A DNA stretch of 24,517 bases from Actinomycetes bacterium (lineage in GTDB: Bacteria > Actinomycetota > Actinomycetes > Actinomycetales > Microbacteriaceae), in NCBI GenBank assembly GCA_023450335.1, contig JAEXHA010000070.1, forward strand, positions 1 to 24,517, written 5' to 3'. This document shows positions 8,171-15,214 of this stretch, piece after piece (position 1 is the stretch's first letter; the number at the start of each line of letters is the position of its first letter). The notes beneath the pieces are model-generated. The model saw only the letters and a list, made by a program, of their open reading frames with translations. It was not told the origin of the DNA and searched no databases. The position numbers and the translations under genes are program-made.

Positions 8171-8184
8171 GTTTGACGTGAAAC
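8171..8184. other. parS site 3 (one mismatch)
   Basis: GTTTGACGTGAAAC differs from the palindrome only at position 5 (C to G). The flank ATC matches the perfect neighbours, so it is probably a real but weaker ParB site. Confidence 0.7.
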
Positions 8185-8308
8185 ATCACGGACAGAGTTG
8201 CTCCCGGCGCAGGGTGCGCGAGATGGCTGGGCGCGGTGGAGCGCCAACGCGGAGCTCGCGTGCTGGGAGTCCCGGCGATGTCGCGACGTGCCACAGGGGC
8301 GCCGCGGT

Positions 8309-8322
8309 GTTTCACGTGAAAC
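8309..8322. other. parS site 4 (perfect)
   Basis: GTTTCACGTGAAAC with flanking T on the left and ATC on the right, the full 16-bp TGTTTCACGTGAAACA form. Confidence 0.95.
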
Positions 8323-8345
8323 ATCGCTAGCGTGTGCGGCGGCCC

Positions 8346-8408
8346 GCACGGGTGGCGGGGACGATCCACGGGTGGCGAGAGACGACCCACGGGTGTCGGG
8401 TGGACGAC
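8346..8408. repeat. Imperfect tandem repeat, three ~21-bp units
   Basis: Three units at about 8346-8365, 8366-8386 and 8387-8408 share the core CACGGGTG followed by a GC-rich tail ending in ACGA. Unit length drifts from 20 to 22 bp. It lies 24 bp right of parS site 4 and codes for nothing recognisable. Confidence 0.65.
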
Positions 8409-8691
8409 CAGCGTGCGGGGATCGAGCGGCCAGCGGGCGAGGGGGCGAGCGGCGAGCGGGGTGGGTGGCGCTGTCATGAGTCGCGTGGGAGGTTCGCGTG
8501 AGCGCGACGGAGGTCCGGCACTCCACCGCCGACGCTCGCCGCAGCGATCGCCTGCGACCGAACTGGTCGGTGGCGCGCTGCGGCACGACAACGATCCCCC
8601 GCGCGGCGCCCTGCCGTGTCCGTTGGCGGGCGTCAGTGGCTTCGGCGACTGCCGGCTCCTGGGCAACGACCTTGGCGTGCAGGCCGCGATT

Positions 8692-8705
8692 GTTTCACGT
8701 GAAAC
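8692..8705. other. parS site 5 (perfect)
   Basis: GTTTCACGTGAAAC in full 16-bp context (T before, ATC after), 17 bp beyond the rsmG stop codon on the minus strand. Confidence 0.95.
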
Positions 8706-8722
8706 ATCCGGCCCTGCACCGA

Positions 8723-9352
8723 CTATGCCGCGCGCACCGTCGCGCGAATCACTCGGGTGGGTTCCGACACCACACCGACACCCACCGGCTCGACGCGCAC
8801 ATCGGACAGGCCGAACTTACGAATCTGCTTGGCCGCGGCGGTGATCTCGTTGGCGGCGTTGGCACCCTTGAGCAAGATCAGTTCCCCGCCGGCTCGCACG
8901 AGCGGAGCGGTGAGCGGAATGAGCGTCCGAAGTGCACTGACGGCTCGAGCAGTCACGGCATCGAGAACGGGACCCTCGGTCCATTCCTCAGCACGCGCCC
9001 TGACGATCTCGACGTTCTCAAGCCCGAGCGCGTCCACTTGTTCGCGCAGCCACGTGATGCGCCGATCCATCGGCTCGATGAGGACCCATCGCACGTCAGG
9101 GCGTGCGATAGCCAACACCAACCCGGGCAGGCCCGCGCCCGAGCCGATGTCGCCGACGCGAGCACCCGCAGCGAACAGGGGAGCGGTCACCGCACTGTTG
9201 AGGACATGACGGGTCCACAGTCGTGGCAGCTCGAGTGGCCCGATCAGACCACGCTCTTCACCATGCGCAGCAAGGGCTGCCGTGAACGCACGTGCCGGCG
9301 CGATGTTCGCCCCGAACAGGTCGATCGCCGCGCGGGGTTCTTCCTCGATCAT
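8723..9352 (-). CDS. rsmG: 16S rRNA (guanine-N7) methyltransferase RsmG (GidB)
   Basis: SAM-dependent methyltransferase of 209 residues that modifies G527 (E. coli numbering) of 16S rRNA; loss gives low-level streptomycin resistance in several bacteria. The SAM-binding loop is GDIGSGAGLPGLVLA, preceded by the family's LWTRHVLNSA segment and followed by VTARAVSALRTLIPL. Start ATG 9352 is the first start codon after the khpB stop in this frame. The 19-nt gap between the two genes is almost filled by parS site 6, and no purine-rich Shine-Dalgarno sequence is visible apart from the GTGAAA of parS. Translation may depend on re-initiation after khpB. Confidence 0.95.
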   Translation of the reverse strand: MIEEEPRAAIDLFGANIAPARAFTAALAAHGEERGLIGPLELPRLWTRHVLNSAVTAPLFAAGARVGDIGSGAGLPGLVLAIARPDVRWVLIEPMDRRITWLREQVDALGLENVEIVRARAEEWTEGPVLDAVTARAVSALRTLIPLTAPLVRAGGELILLKGANAANEITAAAKQIRKFGLSDVRVEPVGVGVVSEPTRVIRATVRAA

Positions 9353-9356
9353 GACC

Positions 9357-9370
9357 GTTTCACGTGAAAC
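9357..9370. other. parS site 6 (perfect), in khpB-rsmG gap
   Basis: GTTTCACGTGAAAC lies between the khpB stop (9372-9374) and the rsmG ATG (9352), where the ribosome binding site would normally be. Confidence 0.95.
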
Positions 9371-9371
9371 A

Positions 9372-9878
9372 TCACGCGCGGGTGATGACCGTGTGGCGAT
9401 CGGCACCCTCGCCGTACGACTCCGACGTGAACCCGCGGTCCGAGACGATGTCGTGCACGAGCTTGCGCTCATAGCTCGACATCGCCGGCAACGACGCCTG
9501 CGATGCGCCATCCTCCAGTCGCGAGATCGCTCGGTCGACCAACTGCTCCAACTGACGACGACGTGTGTCACGCGAACCGCCGACATCCAGAATCAGGCGG
9601 GAGAACCGGCCGGTCTGCGTCTGGACCGCGATACGGGTGAGCTCCTGCAGAGCCTGAACAGTCTCGGGATCCGACAGCAGCGACAGCGAATCCTCATCGT
9701 CGTTCTCGACCGACACGTAGGCACGGTCGCCCCGCACATCCAGCGCCAGGTCACCGTCGATGTCGGCGATGTCGAGCAGCCCTTCGAGGAAATCTGCGGC
9801 GATGTCGCCCTCCTGCTCGAGCTGCTCCACGGTCGCCGTCTGGCGAGGGGTGATGGAAACCTCGGTGTTGTCGGTCAT
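9372..9878 (-). CDS. khpB: KH/R3H RNA-binding protein KhpB (Jag)
   Basis: RNA-binding protein of 168 residues. The middle part (~35-120) fits a KH-like fold, with the segment RLILDVGGSRDTRRRQLEQLVDRAI. The C-terminus has the R3H core, SSYERKLVHDIV, with Arg138 and His142 spaced as in the motif. The N-terminal Jag domain of Firmicutes homologues is absent, as usual in actinobacteria. Start ATG 9878 has AGGA upstream. It follows yidC by 36 nt in the conserved rpmH-rnpA-yidD-yidC-khpB order and probably shares that transcript. The targets of actinobacterial KhpB are not well defined. Confidence 0.93.
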   Translation of the reverse strand: MTDNTEVSITPRQTATVEQLEQEGDIAADFLEGLLDIADIDGDLALDVRGDRAYVSVENDDEDSLSLLSDPETVQALQELTRIAVQTQTGRFSRLILDVGGSRDTRRRQLEQLVDRAISRLEDGASQASLPAMSSYERKLVHDIVSDRGFTSESYGEGADRHTVITRA

Positions 9879-9914
9879 GGCTGGTCCTGTCTGGGCGTGA
9901 TCGGAAATCGAGCG

Positions 9915-11039
9915 TTACGCGGTCGGCGGCTGCGGGGGCTTCTTCTGGCCCTGCTTCTTGGCGCGCTGCTTGCCAATGGGCTGCTGGCGCTTGGGCGCCT
10001 CCTGCTTGGCGCGCTGCGCCTCTTCATACAGGCGCTGCTGCTCAGCCTGGTACTTCTCCAGAGGAACGATCTTCCCGCTCGCGTCGAGAGCCTTGCCCTT
10101 GCGCGCCAAGCGCTCTTCCCGCGCCTTGGCTGCCTCGGATCCGGGGGTGGGCAGGTTACGGATGACGACGAACTGCTGCACCATCGTCCAGATGTTGGAC
10201 GTGAACCAGTACAGGACGACGCCGAGGGGGAAGAAGACACCCGAGAAGATGAACGCCAGCGGCAGCACGTACAGCATGACCTTCTGCATCTGGTACGCCT
10301 GGCCGGTCTTGGCCTCGGGGGAGAGGTTCTTGGAGATGATCTGCAGCTGGGTGAAGAACTGCGACGCGATCATCAGGATGACCAGGATGACCAGGATGAC
10401 CACGGTGGTGGTCTGCCCGAGGTTGATCGCCTCGGTCATGTTGGTGTGCAGCGGGGCGACACCGAACAGCTTCGCGTTGTAGAACTCCCACGTCAGGTCC
10501 TTGTTCAGCAGCCCCACGCCGCCGACGCCCCACTCCGCGTGCTTCTTCACATCGCTGAGCGTGTAGAACATGCCCAGCAGGATGGGCATCTGCACCAGCA
10601 GCGGCAGGCAGCTCGACACCGGCGTGGTGCCGTGCTTCTTGTACAGCGCCATCGTTTCGCGGCTCATGGCCTCGCGCGAGAGCTGATCCTTCTTGCCGCG
10701 GTACTTCTCCTGGACTTTGCGCAGTTCAGGAGCGATTTCCATCATCTTCCGCTGGCTCTTGATCTGCCGTACGAACAGCGGAATGAGCGCGGCGCGCACG
10801 ACGATCACCAGGCCGATGATCGACAGCACCCAGGTCAGGCCCGAATCCGGCTCGAGCCCCACTGAGGTGAATAGCCAGTGCCAGAACACCAGCAGCGCCT
10901 CGACGAGCCACTTGAATGGCCACATGATGGCGCTGAAGATGTCGAGCGAGTCGCTCGGCATCGGCGTCGTCGGCGTCGGCACCACCGGGGTGGGGGTGGC
11001 GGCCAGGCGACCCAGAGTCGAGGTGAAGAGATCCAGCAA
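9915..11039 (-). CDS. yidC: Membrane protein insertase YidC
   Basis: Sec-linked membrane insertase of 374 residues. The conserved positive residue of the hydrophilic groove is Arg82 (IVVRAALIPLF), followed by the coiled-coil cytoplasmic hairpin (~91-125) and the SSCLPLLVQMPILLGMFYTL helix. The C-terminal tail is basic (KQRAKKQGQKKPPQ) and may bind ribosomes. The N-terminus has a Pro/Thr run before the first helix and no lipobox Cys. The start is TTG 11039, supported by AAAGGAC seven nt upstream; the yidD stop lies four nt before it. Codons for VILVILVILM form a short ATGACCAGG direct repeat near 10380-10400 on the + strand. Confidence 0.96.
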   Translation of the reverse strand: MLDLFTSTLGRLAATPTPVVPTPTTPMPSDSLDIFSAIMWPFKWLVEALLVFWHWLFTSVGLEPDSGLTWVLSIIGLVIVVRAALIPLFVRQIKSQRKMMEIAPELRKVQEKYRGKKDQLSREAMSRETMALYKKHGTTPVSSCLPLLVQMPILLGMFYTLSDVKKHAEWGVGGVGLLNKDLTWEFYNAKLFGVAPLHTNMTEAINLGQTTTVVILVILVILMIASQFFTQLQIISKNLSPEAKTGQAYQMQKVMLYVLPLAFIFSGVFFPLGVVLYWFTSNIWTMVQQFVVIRNLPTPGSEAAKAREERLARKGKALDASGKIVPLEKYQAEQQRLYEEAQRAKQEAPKRQQPIGKQRAKKQGQKKPPQPPTA

Positions 11040-11042
11040 GGA

Positions 11043-11399
11043 TCAGTCCTTTCTGAGGGGAACGACGAAACCGCGCGGAGTCAGTTCGTGACGGAAGTGT
11101 CGATGGGCGGGAACGTCGTCGATACCGCCGGCGGCCCACGGGTGGCAGCGCGCCAATCGGGCAGCGGTCAGTGCGGCGCCCTTGACGACGCCGTGCTGTT
11201 GCACCGCGCCCACAGCGTAGGCGGAGCAGCTCGGGTAGTACTTGCACACGTCGCCGTACAGCGGCGAGATGATCGTGCGATAGGCGTGCAGTGCGCCGAT
11301 GATGACGTTGCGGGGAATCAGTGGCACCGACGGCACAGCAGTGGATGCCGTGAACCGGCCCGAGCCCGTCGACGCCATCGGCAGGGTCATGGCACTCAT
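11043..11399 (-). CDS. yidD: Membrane protein insertion efficiency factor YidD
   Basis: Small YidC-associated factor of 118 residues. It has the family hallmark: YRTIISPLYGDVCKYYPSCS, then HGVVKGAALTAARLARCHPW and GGIDDVP, with the three conserved cysteines. Start ATG 11399 overlaps the rnpA stop as ATGA, typical of coupled genes; an upstream ATG (11423) and one at 11390 are alternatives. The ~30 residues before the conserved domain are Ser/Thr/Pro-rich and not conserved. It sits between rnpA and yidC as in most bacteria. Confidence 0.92.
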   Translation of the reverse strand: MSAMTLPMASTGSGRFTASTAVPSVPLIPRNVIIGALHAYRTIISPLYGDVCKYYPSCSAYAVGAVQQHGVVKGAALTAARLARCHPWAAGGIDDVPAHRHFRHELTPRGFVVPLRKD

Positions 11400-11734
11400 G
11401 CGGCCGCCCGGCGCGTCAGACACCGCACGACCTGGCTGCGCAGCTCGTCGAACTCGGCGAGACCTGCTCCGGGCAGGGCGCGGATGACCACATCGGCACC
11501 GTCGCGGACGTCAGGCAGCGACTGCGCACAGATCGCCTTGAGCCGGCGACGCACCGTGTTGCGCACGACCGCACCGCCGATCTGCTTGCTGACGATGAAA
11601 CCGAACCGCGCGGGGCGCGATTCGGTCGTGGTGACCACGTAGGTCACCGTATGTGCACCGGCGCACCGGGAACCCCCGCGGACGACGGCCCGATAGTCCG
11701 CCCCGCGGGTGATGCGGTTCCCGCGCGCCAGCAC
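11396..11734 (-). CDS. rnpA: Ribonuclease P protein component
   Basis: Protein subunit of RNase P, 112 residues, which helps the RNA subunit bind pre-tRNA leaders. The RNR motif is VVRNTVRRRLKAI, preceded by the FGFIVSKQIGGAV strand. The N-terminus has the usual RGNRITRGADYRAVVRGG. The start is GTG 11734, 9 nt after the rpmH stop, with no strong Shine-Dalgarno sequence, so coupling to rpmH is likely. It ends in an ATGA overlap with yidD. Confidence 0.96.
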   Translation of the reverse strand: MLARGNRITRGADYRAVVRGGSRCAGAHTVTYVVTTTESRPARFGFIVSKQIGGAVVRNTVRRRLKAICAQSLPDVRDGADVVIRALPGAGLAEFDELRSQVVRCLTRRAAA

Positions 11735-11743
11735 CGCTGAGGA

Positions 11744-11881
11744 TCAGGCCGAGAGCTCGGTGCGCCCCTTGGCGCGACGAGCCGACAGGATCGCGCGACC
11801 GGCACGCGTGCGCATGCGGGCGCGGAAGCCGTGCTTCTTGGCGCGACGACGGTTGTTGGGCTGGAAAGTGCGCTTGCTCAT
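11744..11881 (-). CDS. rpmH: 50S ribosomal protein L34
   Basis: Forty-five residues, highly basic, beginning MSKRTFQPNNRRRAKKHGFR and ending RTELSA, the classic L34 sequence with its RMRTRAGRAIL core. Start ATG 11881 has CGGAGTGA about ten nt upstream. It is the first gene of the leftward rpmH-rnpA-yidD-yidC-khpB cluster, and its promoter must lie in the dnaA-rpmH gap; a TAGAGC sequence on the minus strand (11915-11920) is a possible -10 but has no well-spaced -35. Confidence 0.98.
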   Translation of the reverse strand: MSKRTFQPNNRRRAKKHGFRARMRTRAGRAILSARRAKGRTELSA

Positions 11882-12026
11882 GAGAGATCACTCCGGATCG
11901 GCGGTCACCCGAACGCTCTAGACCGGGGACACTGGGTACAAGGGGACTGCCCGAAGGCATAAGTCAACCGACTAAGGATACGTCGACTCCGCGAAGATCC
12001 CAAACCAGCGGTCCACAAACATGCCA

Positions 12027-12035
12027 TTATCCACC
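12027..12035 (+). other. DnaA box, 8/9
   Basis: TTATCCACC, one mismatch to TTATCCACA at the last base. Confidence 0.6.
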
Positions 12036-12092
12036 GATCCGATGATCACCTGGTCTCGACACGCGGCCGCGGCATACAGTGGTGCGAACGAG

Positions 12093-12101
12093 TTATCCAC
12101 A
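12093..12101 (+). other. DnaA box, perfect
   Basis: TTATCCACA, the high-affinity consensus, 57 bp upstream of the dnaA start codon. Confidence 0.85.
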
Positions 12102-12110
12102 GGTGTGAAT

Positions 12111-12116
12111 TAGTAT
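12111..12116 (+). promoter_or_regulatory. Candidate -10 element of dnaA
   Basis: TAGTAT, with no clear -35 at 16-18 nt upstream. It would give a ~35-nt leader ending in the G-rich run before the dnaA ATG. Confidence 0.4.
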
Positions 12117-12157
12117 CGAGGTTCATCCGCACACCGCATCACCGACCCGGGGGGGCC

Positions 12158-13573
12158 ATGTCACAGCACGAGATTCCGGACGTTCCTGTCTGGACCGCCG
12201 TGCTGGATGTCCTCGCCGACGACGACCGCGTCACGCCGCAGCTGCAGGGGTTCCTCAACCTCGCGGTGGCTCAGGGCGTCATGAGCGGCACGCTGTACCT
12301 CGACGTTCCGAATGAGCTGACGGCCGCGCAGATGAACAAACGACTGCGCACTCCGATCATGGAGGCGCTCGCCCACGTCGACGCCGAGCCCGCCGCATCC
12401 ACGTTCCGTGTGGTCGTCAACCCCGAGCTGGCCGACGCGCACCTCACCGTGCCGGTGCCGATCCAGTCGGTCGCTGTTCCGGCATCCACCCCCCGGCCCG
12501 CCGAGGAATACGTCGAGCCGACGCCGATGGCCTCGCGCAGCGACACCCGCCTGAATCCGAAGTACACCTTCGATAACTTCGTCATCGGACAATCCAACCG
12601 CTTCGCTCATGCCGCCGCGGTCGCGGTGGCCGAGGCGCCGGCCAAGGCCTACAACCCGCTGTTCATCTACGGGGACTCGGGGCTGGGCAAGACCCACCTG
12701 CTGCACGCGATCGGCGACTACGCCCTGAGTCTGTATGCCGGCATCCGCGTGCGATACGTCTCCAGCGAAGAGTTCACGAACGACTTCATCAACTCGATCG
12801 CCAACAACCGCGGTGCGGCATTCCAAGCGCGGTATCGCGACGTCGACATCCTTCTCATCGACGACATCCAGTTTCTGCAGGGCCGCGCCGAAACGCAGGA
12901 GGCGTTCTTCCACACCTTCAACACGCTGCATGATCACGACAAGCAGGTCGTGATCACCAGCGACGTGCCGCCGCGCCACCTCACCGGCTTCGAAGACCGC
13001 ATGCGCAGCCGCTTCGAGTGGGGCCTCATCACCGACGTGCAGGCGCCCGACCTCGAGACGCGCATCGCGATCCTGCGCAAGAAGGCGCAGTCCGAGCGTC
13101 TGCTCGTCCCCGACGACGTGCTCGAGTACATCGCCACGAAGGTCTCCTCCAACATCCGCGAACTCGAAGGCGCCCTCATCCGGGTGTCGGCCTTCGCCAG
13201 TCTGAACCGTTCGACGCTCGACATCTCCCTGGCCCAGACCGTGCTGCGCGACATCGTCGACACCGACGACGCCAACATCATCTCGCCCACCGACATCATC
13301 ACCGCCACCGCGCAGTACTTCCGCCTGTCGGTCGACGACCTCTACGGTTCGAGCCGCTCGCAGGCTGTCGCCACCGCGCGTCAGATCGCCATGTATCTGT
13401 GTCGAGAGCGCACGAACCTGTCGCTGCCGAAGATCGGCCAGCTGTTCGGCAACCGCGATCACACCACCGTCATGTACGCGTACAAGAAGATCAGCGAACT
13501 CATGAAAGAGCGCCGCTCGATCTACAACCAGGTCTCCGAGATCACCACTCAGCTCGGCCGCGTCGGCCGCTGA
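12158..13573 (+). CDS. dnaA: Chromosomal replication initiator DnaA
   Basis: AAA+ initiator of 471 residues that binds DnaA boxes and opens oriC. Domain I is at 1-90, a short variable linker (domain II) at ~105-130 is Pro/Ser-rich, the AAA+ domain starts near KYTFDNFVIG, Walker A GDSGLGKTH is at 172-180 and Walker B ILLIDD at 231-236. Domain IV ends with the DnaA signature GNRDHTTVMYAYKKI, which reads the box. Domain II is short for an actinobacterium (Streptomyces has a long one). Start ATG 12158 is preceded by a run of G that serves as the ribosome binding site. DnaA boxes lie on both sides of the gene. Confidence 0.99.
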   Translation: MSQHEIPDVPVWTAVLDVLADDDRVTPQLQGFLNLAVAQGVMSGTLYLDVPNELTAAQMNKRLRTPIMEALAHVDAEPAASTFRVVVNPELADAHLTVPVPIQSVAVPASTPRPAEEYVEPTPMASRSDTRLNPKYTFDNFVIGQSNRFAHAAAVAVAEAPAKAYNPLFIYGDSGLGKTHLLHAIGDYALSLYAGIRVRYVSSEEFTNDFINSIANNRGAAFQARYRDVDILLIDDIQFLQGRAETQEAFFHTFNTLHDHDKQVVITSDVPPRHLTGFEDRMRSRFEWGLITDVQAPDLETRIAILRKKAQSERLLVPDDVLEYIATKVSSNIRELEGALIRVSAFASLNRSTLDISLAQTVLRDIVDTDDANIISPTDIITATAQYFRLSVDDLYGSSRSQAVATARQIAMYLCRERTNLSLPKIGQLFGNRDHTTVMYAYKKISELMKERRSIYNQVSEITTQLGRVGR

Positions 13574-13674
13574 CACCGCGTGGACGCCTCACCCGCGCCC
13601 ATATATTCCTCTATCCGCGCTTGACACACGTCGCGCGGATCCGCATCATTCCGTTCTGCACAGTGTGGACAGCC

Positions 13675-13683
13675 TGTGGATAA
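13675..13683 (-). other. DnaA box, perfect
   Basis: TGTGGATAA on the + strand, the reverse complement of TTATCCACA. Confidence 0.85.
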
Positions 13684-13726
13684 CTTTTCGTCGAGTGCGG
13701 ATTCTTGTGAGTGGATGCCGGTGTCC

Positions 13727-13735
13727 TGTGGATGA
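13727..13735 (-). other. DnaA box, 8/9
   Basis: TGTGGATGA on the + strand, one mismatch to the reverse-complement consensus. Confidence 0.65.
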
Positions 13736-13842
13736 CGCAACGTGTGCTGCGATCCGCATGACCGTGCGGAAGAACAGCCATCCGCAGTTCGCCCACAACT
13801 TACACGCCTGTGGTTTCCGCTCGCCGAGCGGCATCGACTCAG

Positions 13843-13851
13843 TTATCCACA
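13843..13851 (+). other. DnaA box, perfect
   Basis: TTATCCACA, followed at once by CTTTCCACA (7/9) and then the AT-rich stretch. Confidence 0.85.
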
Positions 13852-13864
13852 CTTTCCACAGGGG

Positions 13865-13898
13865 TTAACACCATGACAAATATCTTCATCATGAAAAG
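13865..13898. other. AT-rich stretch, candidate DNA unwinding element
   Basis: Roughly 70% A+T in a strongly GC-rich background, starting 14 bp after a perfect DnaA box and reaching to ~110 bp before dnaN. Confidence 0.5.
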
Positions 13899-13968
13899 CC
13901 GATTCGATCACCCTGTGGAGGAGCGCGGTCGACGGCAGGGAACTTCCGGACTTCGCCCCTTCGGGCAC

Positions 13969-13974
13969 TAGCAT
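13969..13974 (+). promoter_or_regulatory. Candidate -10 element of dnaN
   Basis: TAGCAT 34 nt before the GTG start; no convincing -35. The leader would include the AAGGGAG ribosome binding site at 13996-14002. Confidence 0.35.
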
Positions 13975-14007
13975 GGGAAGGCCCGCCACACCGACAAGGG
14001 AGCACCA

Positions 14008-15153
14008 GTGAAGTTCCACGTGAATCGAGACGTGTTCAGCGAGGCCGTGTCGTTCGTCGTGAAGCTTCTTCCGCAGCGCAACCCTCAGCCGATTCTGGCC
14101 GGTGTGCTCATCGAAGCCTCCGAAGACGGCCTGTCGCTCTCGGCATTCGACTACGAGGCGTCCGCGCGGACGACCATCGAAGCGACTGTCGACGAGCCCG
14201 GCACGATCCTCGTGCACGGCCGGCTGCTCTCCGACATCGCCAGCCGTCTGCCGAACGCGCCGATCCAGCTCGAGCTCGGTGACGACGGCGGCATCCTGCT
14301 GACGTGCGGATCAGCGCGTTTCACCCTGGCATCCATGCCCGTGCAGGAGTACCCGGCAATCCCCGAGGTGTCGGGTGAGGCAGGGCTCGTCCCCGCCGAA
14401 GACTTCGCGACCGCGATCGCCCAGGTCGCTTTCGCCGCTTCGCGCGACGATGTCACCCCCGTGCTGACCGGTGTGCAGCTCGAAGTCGCCGGCACGCAGC
14501 TGAGCCTGGTCGCCACTGACCGCTACCGCGTCGCTCTGCGCGAGATCCCGTTCGACGGCGGCGGTGTCGCCGGCGACGATGACGCCACCACCGCCTTGGT
14601 CCCCGCGCGCACGCTGACCGAGGTCGGCAAGACGTTCGCGCACTCCGGTGACATCCAGGTCACGTTCTCGGGTTCGGGCGATCGCGAGATCATCGCCTTC
14701 ACCGCCGGTAACAAGACCGTGACCTCGTTGCTGATCAAGGGCAACTTCCCGCCCGTGCGGCGACTGTTCCCCGAACAGACCGATCACTACGCCGTCGTCA
14801 ACACGAACGAGCTGGCCGAGGCCGTCCGCCGCGTCTCGCTCGTGCTCGACCGGTCGGCGCCGCTGCGCTTCACGTTCTCGGCCGAAGGTGTCTCGATGGA
14901 TGCGTCGGGCACCGAGCAGGCGCGTGCCACGGAATCGGTCGACGCGACACTCACCGGCGACGAGGTCACCCTGGGTCTGAACCCGCAGTACCTGCTCGAA
15001 GCACTCGGTGCGGTGCGCAGCGAGTTCGCGCGCGTGACGTTCACCTCCAGCGAGAACGCCAACAAGCTGAGCCCCGTCCTGATCACGGCACAGACCTCGG
15101 GCACCCCCGAGAGCTTCAAGTACCTGCTCCAGCCGAACCTGCTGCTGCGCTGA
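14008..15153 (+). CDS. dnaN: DNA polymerase III sliding clamp (beta subunit)
   Basis: Ring-forming processivity clamp of 381 residues; three similar domains of ~120 residues can be followed along the sequence. The N-terminus KFHVNRDVFSEAVSFVVKLL and the middle VATDRYRVALREI are typical, and the C-terminus ends close to the expected peptide-binding groove. The start is GTG 14008 with AAGGGAG five nt upstream. The first codons contain a degenerate parS-like palindrome (14013-14026). It is the first gene of the rightward dnaN-recF-dciA-gyrB-gyrA series. Confidence 0.98.
   Translation: MKFHVNRDVFSEAVSFVVKLLPQRNPQPILAGVLIEASEDGLSLSAFDYEASARTTIEATVDEPGTILVHGRLLSDIASRLPNAPIQLELGDDGGILLTCGSARFTLASMPVQEYPAIPEVSGEAGLVPAEDFATAIAQVAFAASRDDVTPVLTGVQLEVAGTQLSLVATDRYRVALREIPFDGGGVAGDDDATTALVPARTLTEVGKTFAHSGDIQVTFSGSGDREIIAFTAGNKTVTSLLIKGNFPPVRRLFPEQTDHYAVVNTNELAEAVRRVSLVLDRSAPLRFTFSAEGVSMDASGTEQARATESVDATLTGDEVTLGLNPQYLLEALGAVRSEFARVTFTSSENANKLSPVLITAQTSGTPESFKYLLQPNLLLR
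14013..14026. other. parS-like sequence in dnaN, 12/14
   Basis: GTTCCACGTGAATC keeps the CACGTG centre and differs from parS at two positions. It codes for conserved DnaN residues (FHVN), so chance or coding constraint is a good alternative. Confidence 0.3.
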
Positions 15154-15202
15154 CCCACGCGCGGGACTTCGGGCGACGGGTCCCGACGTCAGCGGCGCCG
15201 AT

Positions 15203-15208
15203 TAGGGT
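15203..15208 (+). promoter_or_regulatory. Candidate -10 element of a leaderless recF transcript
   Basis: TAGGGT ends six nt before the recF GTG, the distance expected if transcription starts at the first base of the start codon. Confidence 0.4.
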
Positions 15209-15214
15209 GATCTG

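Larger units (their letters stand above)
7881..8722. other. Gene-free parS region between rsmG and parA
   Basis: About 0.85 kb without a believable gene. Open frames exist on both strands but their translations are Arg/Pro/Ser-rich and match no family, as expected for shadow frames in GC-rich DNA. The stretch holds three perfect parS sites, one degenerate parS, an imperfect tandem repeat (8346-8408) and a G-rich run (8411-8468). It probably serves as the loading platform for ParB and as the upstream region of parAB. Confidence 0.7.
11882..12157. other. rpmH-dnaA intergenic region with DnaA boxes
   Basis: Divergent promoter region of rpmH and dnaA, 276 bp. It holds one perfect DnaA box (12093-12101) and one with a single mismatch (12027-12035), and a -10-like TAGTAT at 12111-12116 for dnaA. 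The perfect box lies ten nt upstream of that element, so DnaA could repress its own gene. Confidence 0.75.
13574..14007. other. Probable chromosomal origin of replication (oriC)
   Basis: A 434-bp gap between dnaA and dnaN, the usual site of actinobacterial oriC. It holds a perfect box on each strand (13675-13683 minus, 13843-13851 plus), an 8/9 box (13727-13735 minus), and 7/9 matches at 13664-13672, 13852-13860 and 13914-13922. A stretch at 13865-13898 has about 24 A/T of 34 bases, unusually AT-rich for this genome, and is the best candidate for the unwinding element. Genes diverge from here in both directions, as expected at a bidirectional origin. No gene is visible inside. Confidence 0.85.

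Noticed and set aside
7917..8666. 249-codon minus-strand frame across the parS region
   Set aside because: Arg/Pro/Ser/Thr-rich with parS palindromes read as MFHVKH and MFHVKR; no domain and no ribosome binding site. It is non-coding DNA.
13664..13672. TGTGGACAG and other 7/9 DnaA-box matches as separate features
   Set aside because: Two mismatches occur often by chance; they are mentioned only as part of the oriC description.
15162..15185. CGGGAC/GTCCCG inverted repeat between dnaN and recF as a terminator
   Set aside because: Six-bp stem with a 12-nt loop and no T-tract; hairpins of this size are frequent in GC-rich spacers.
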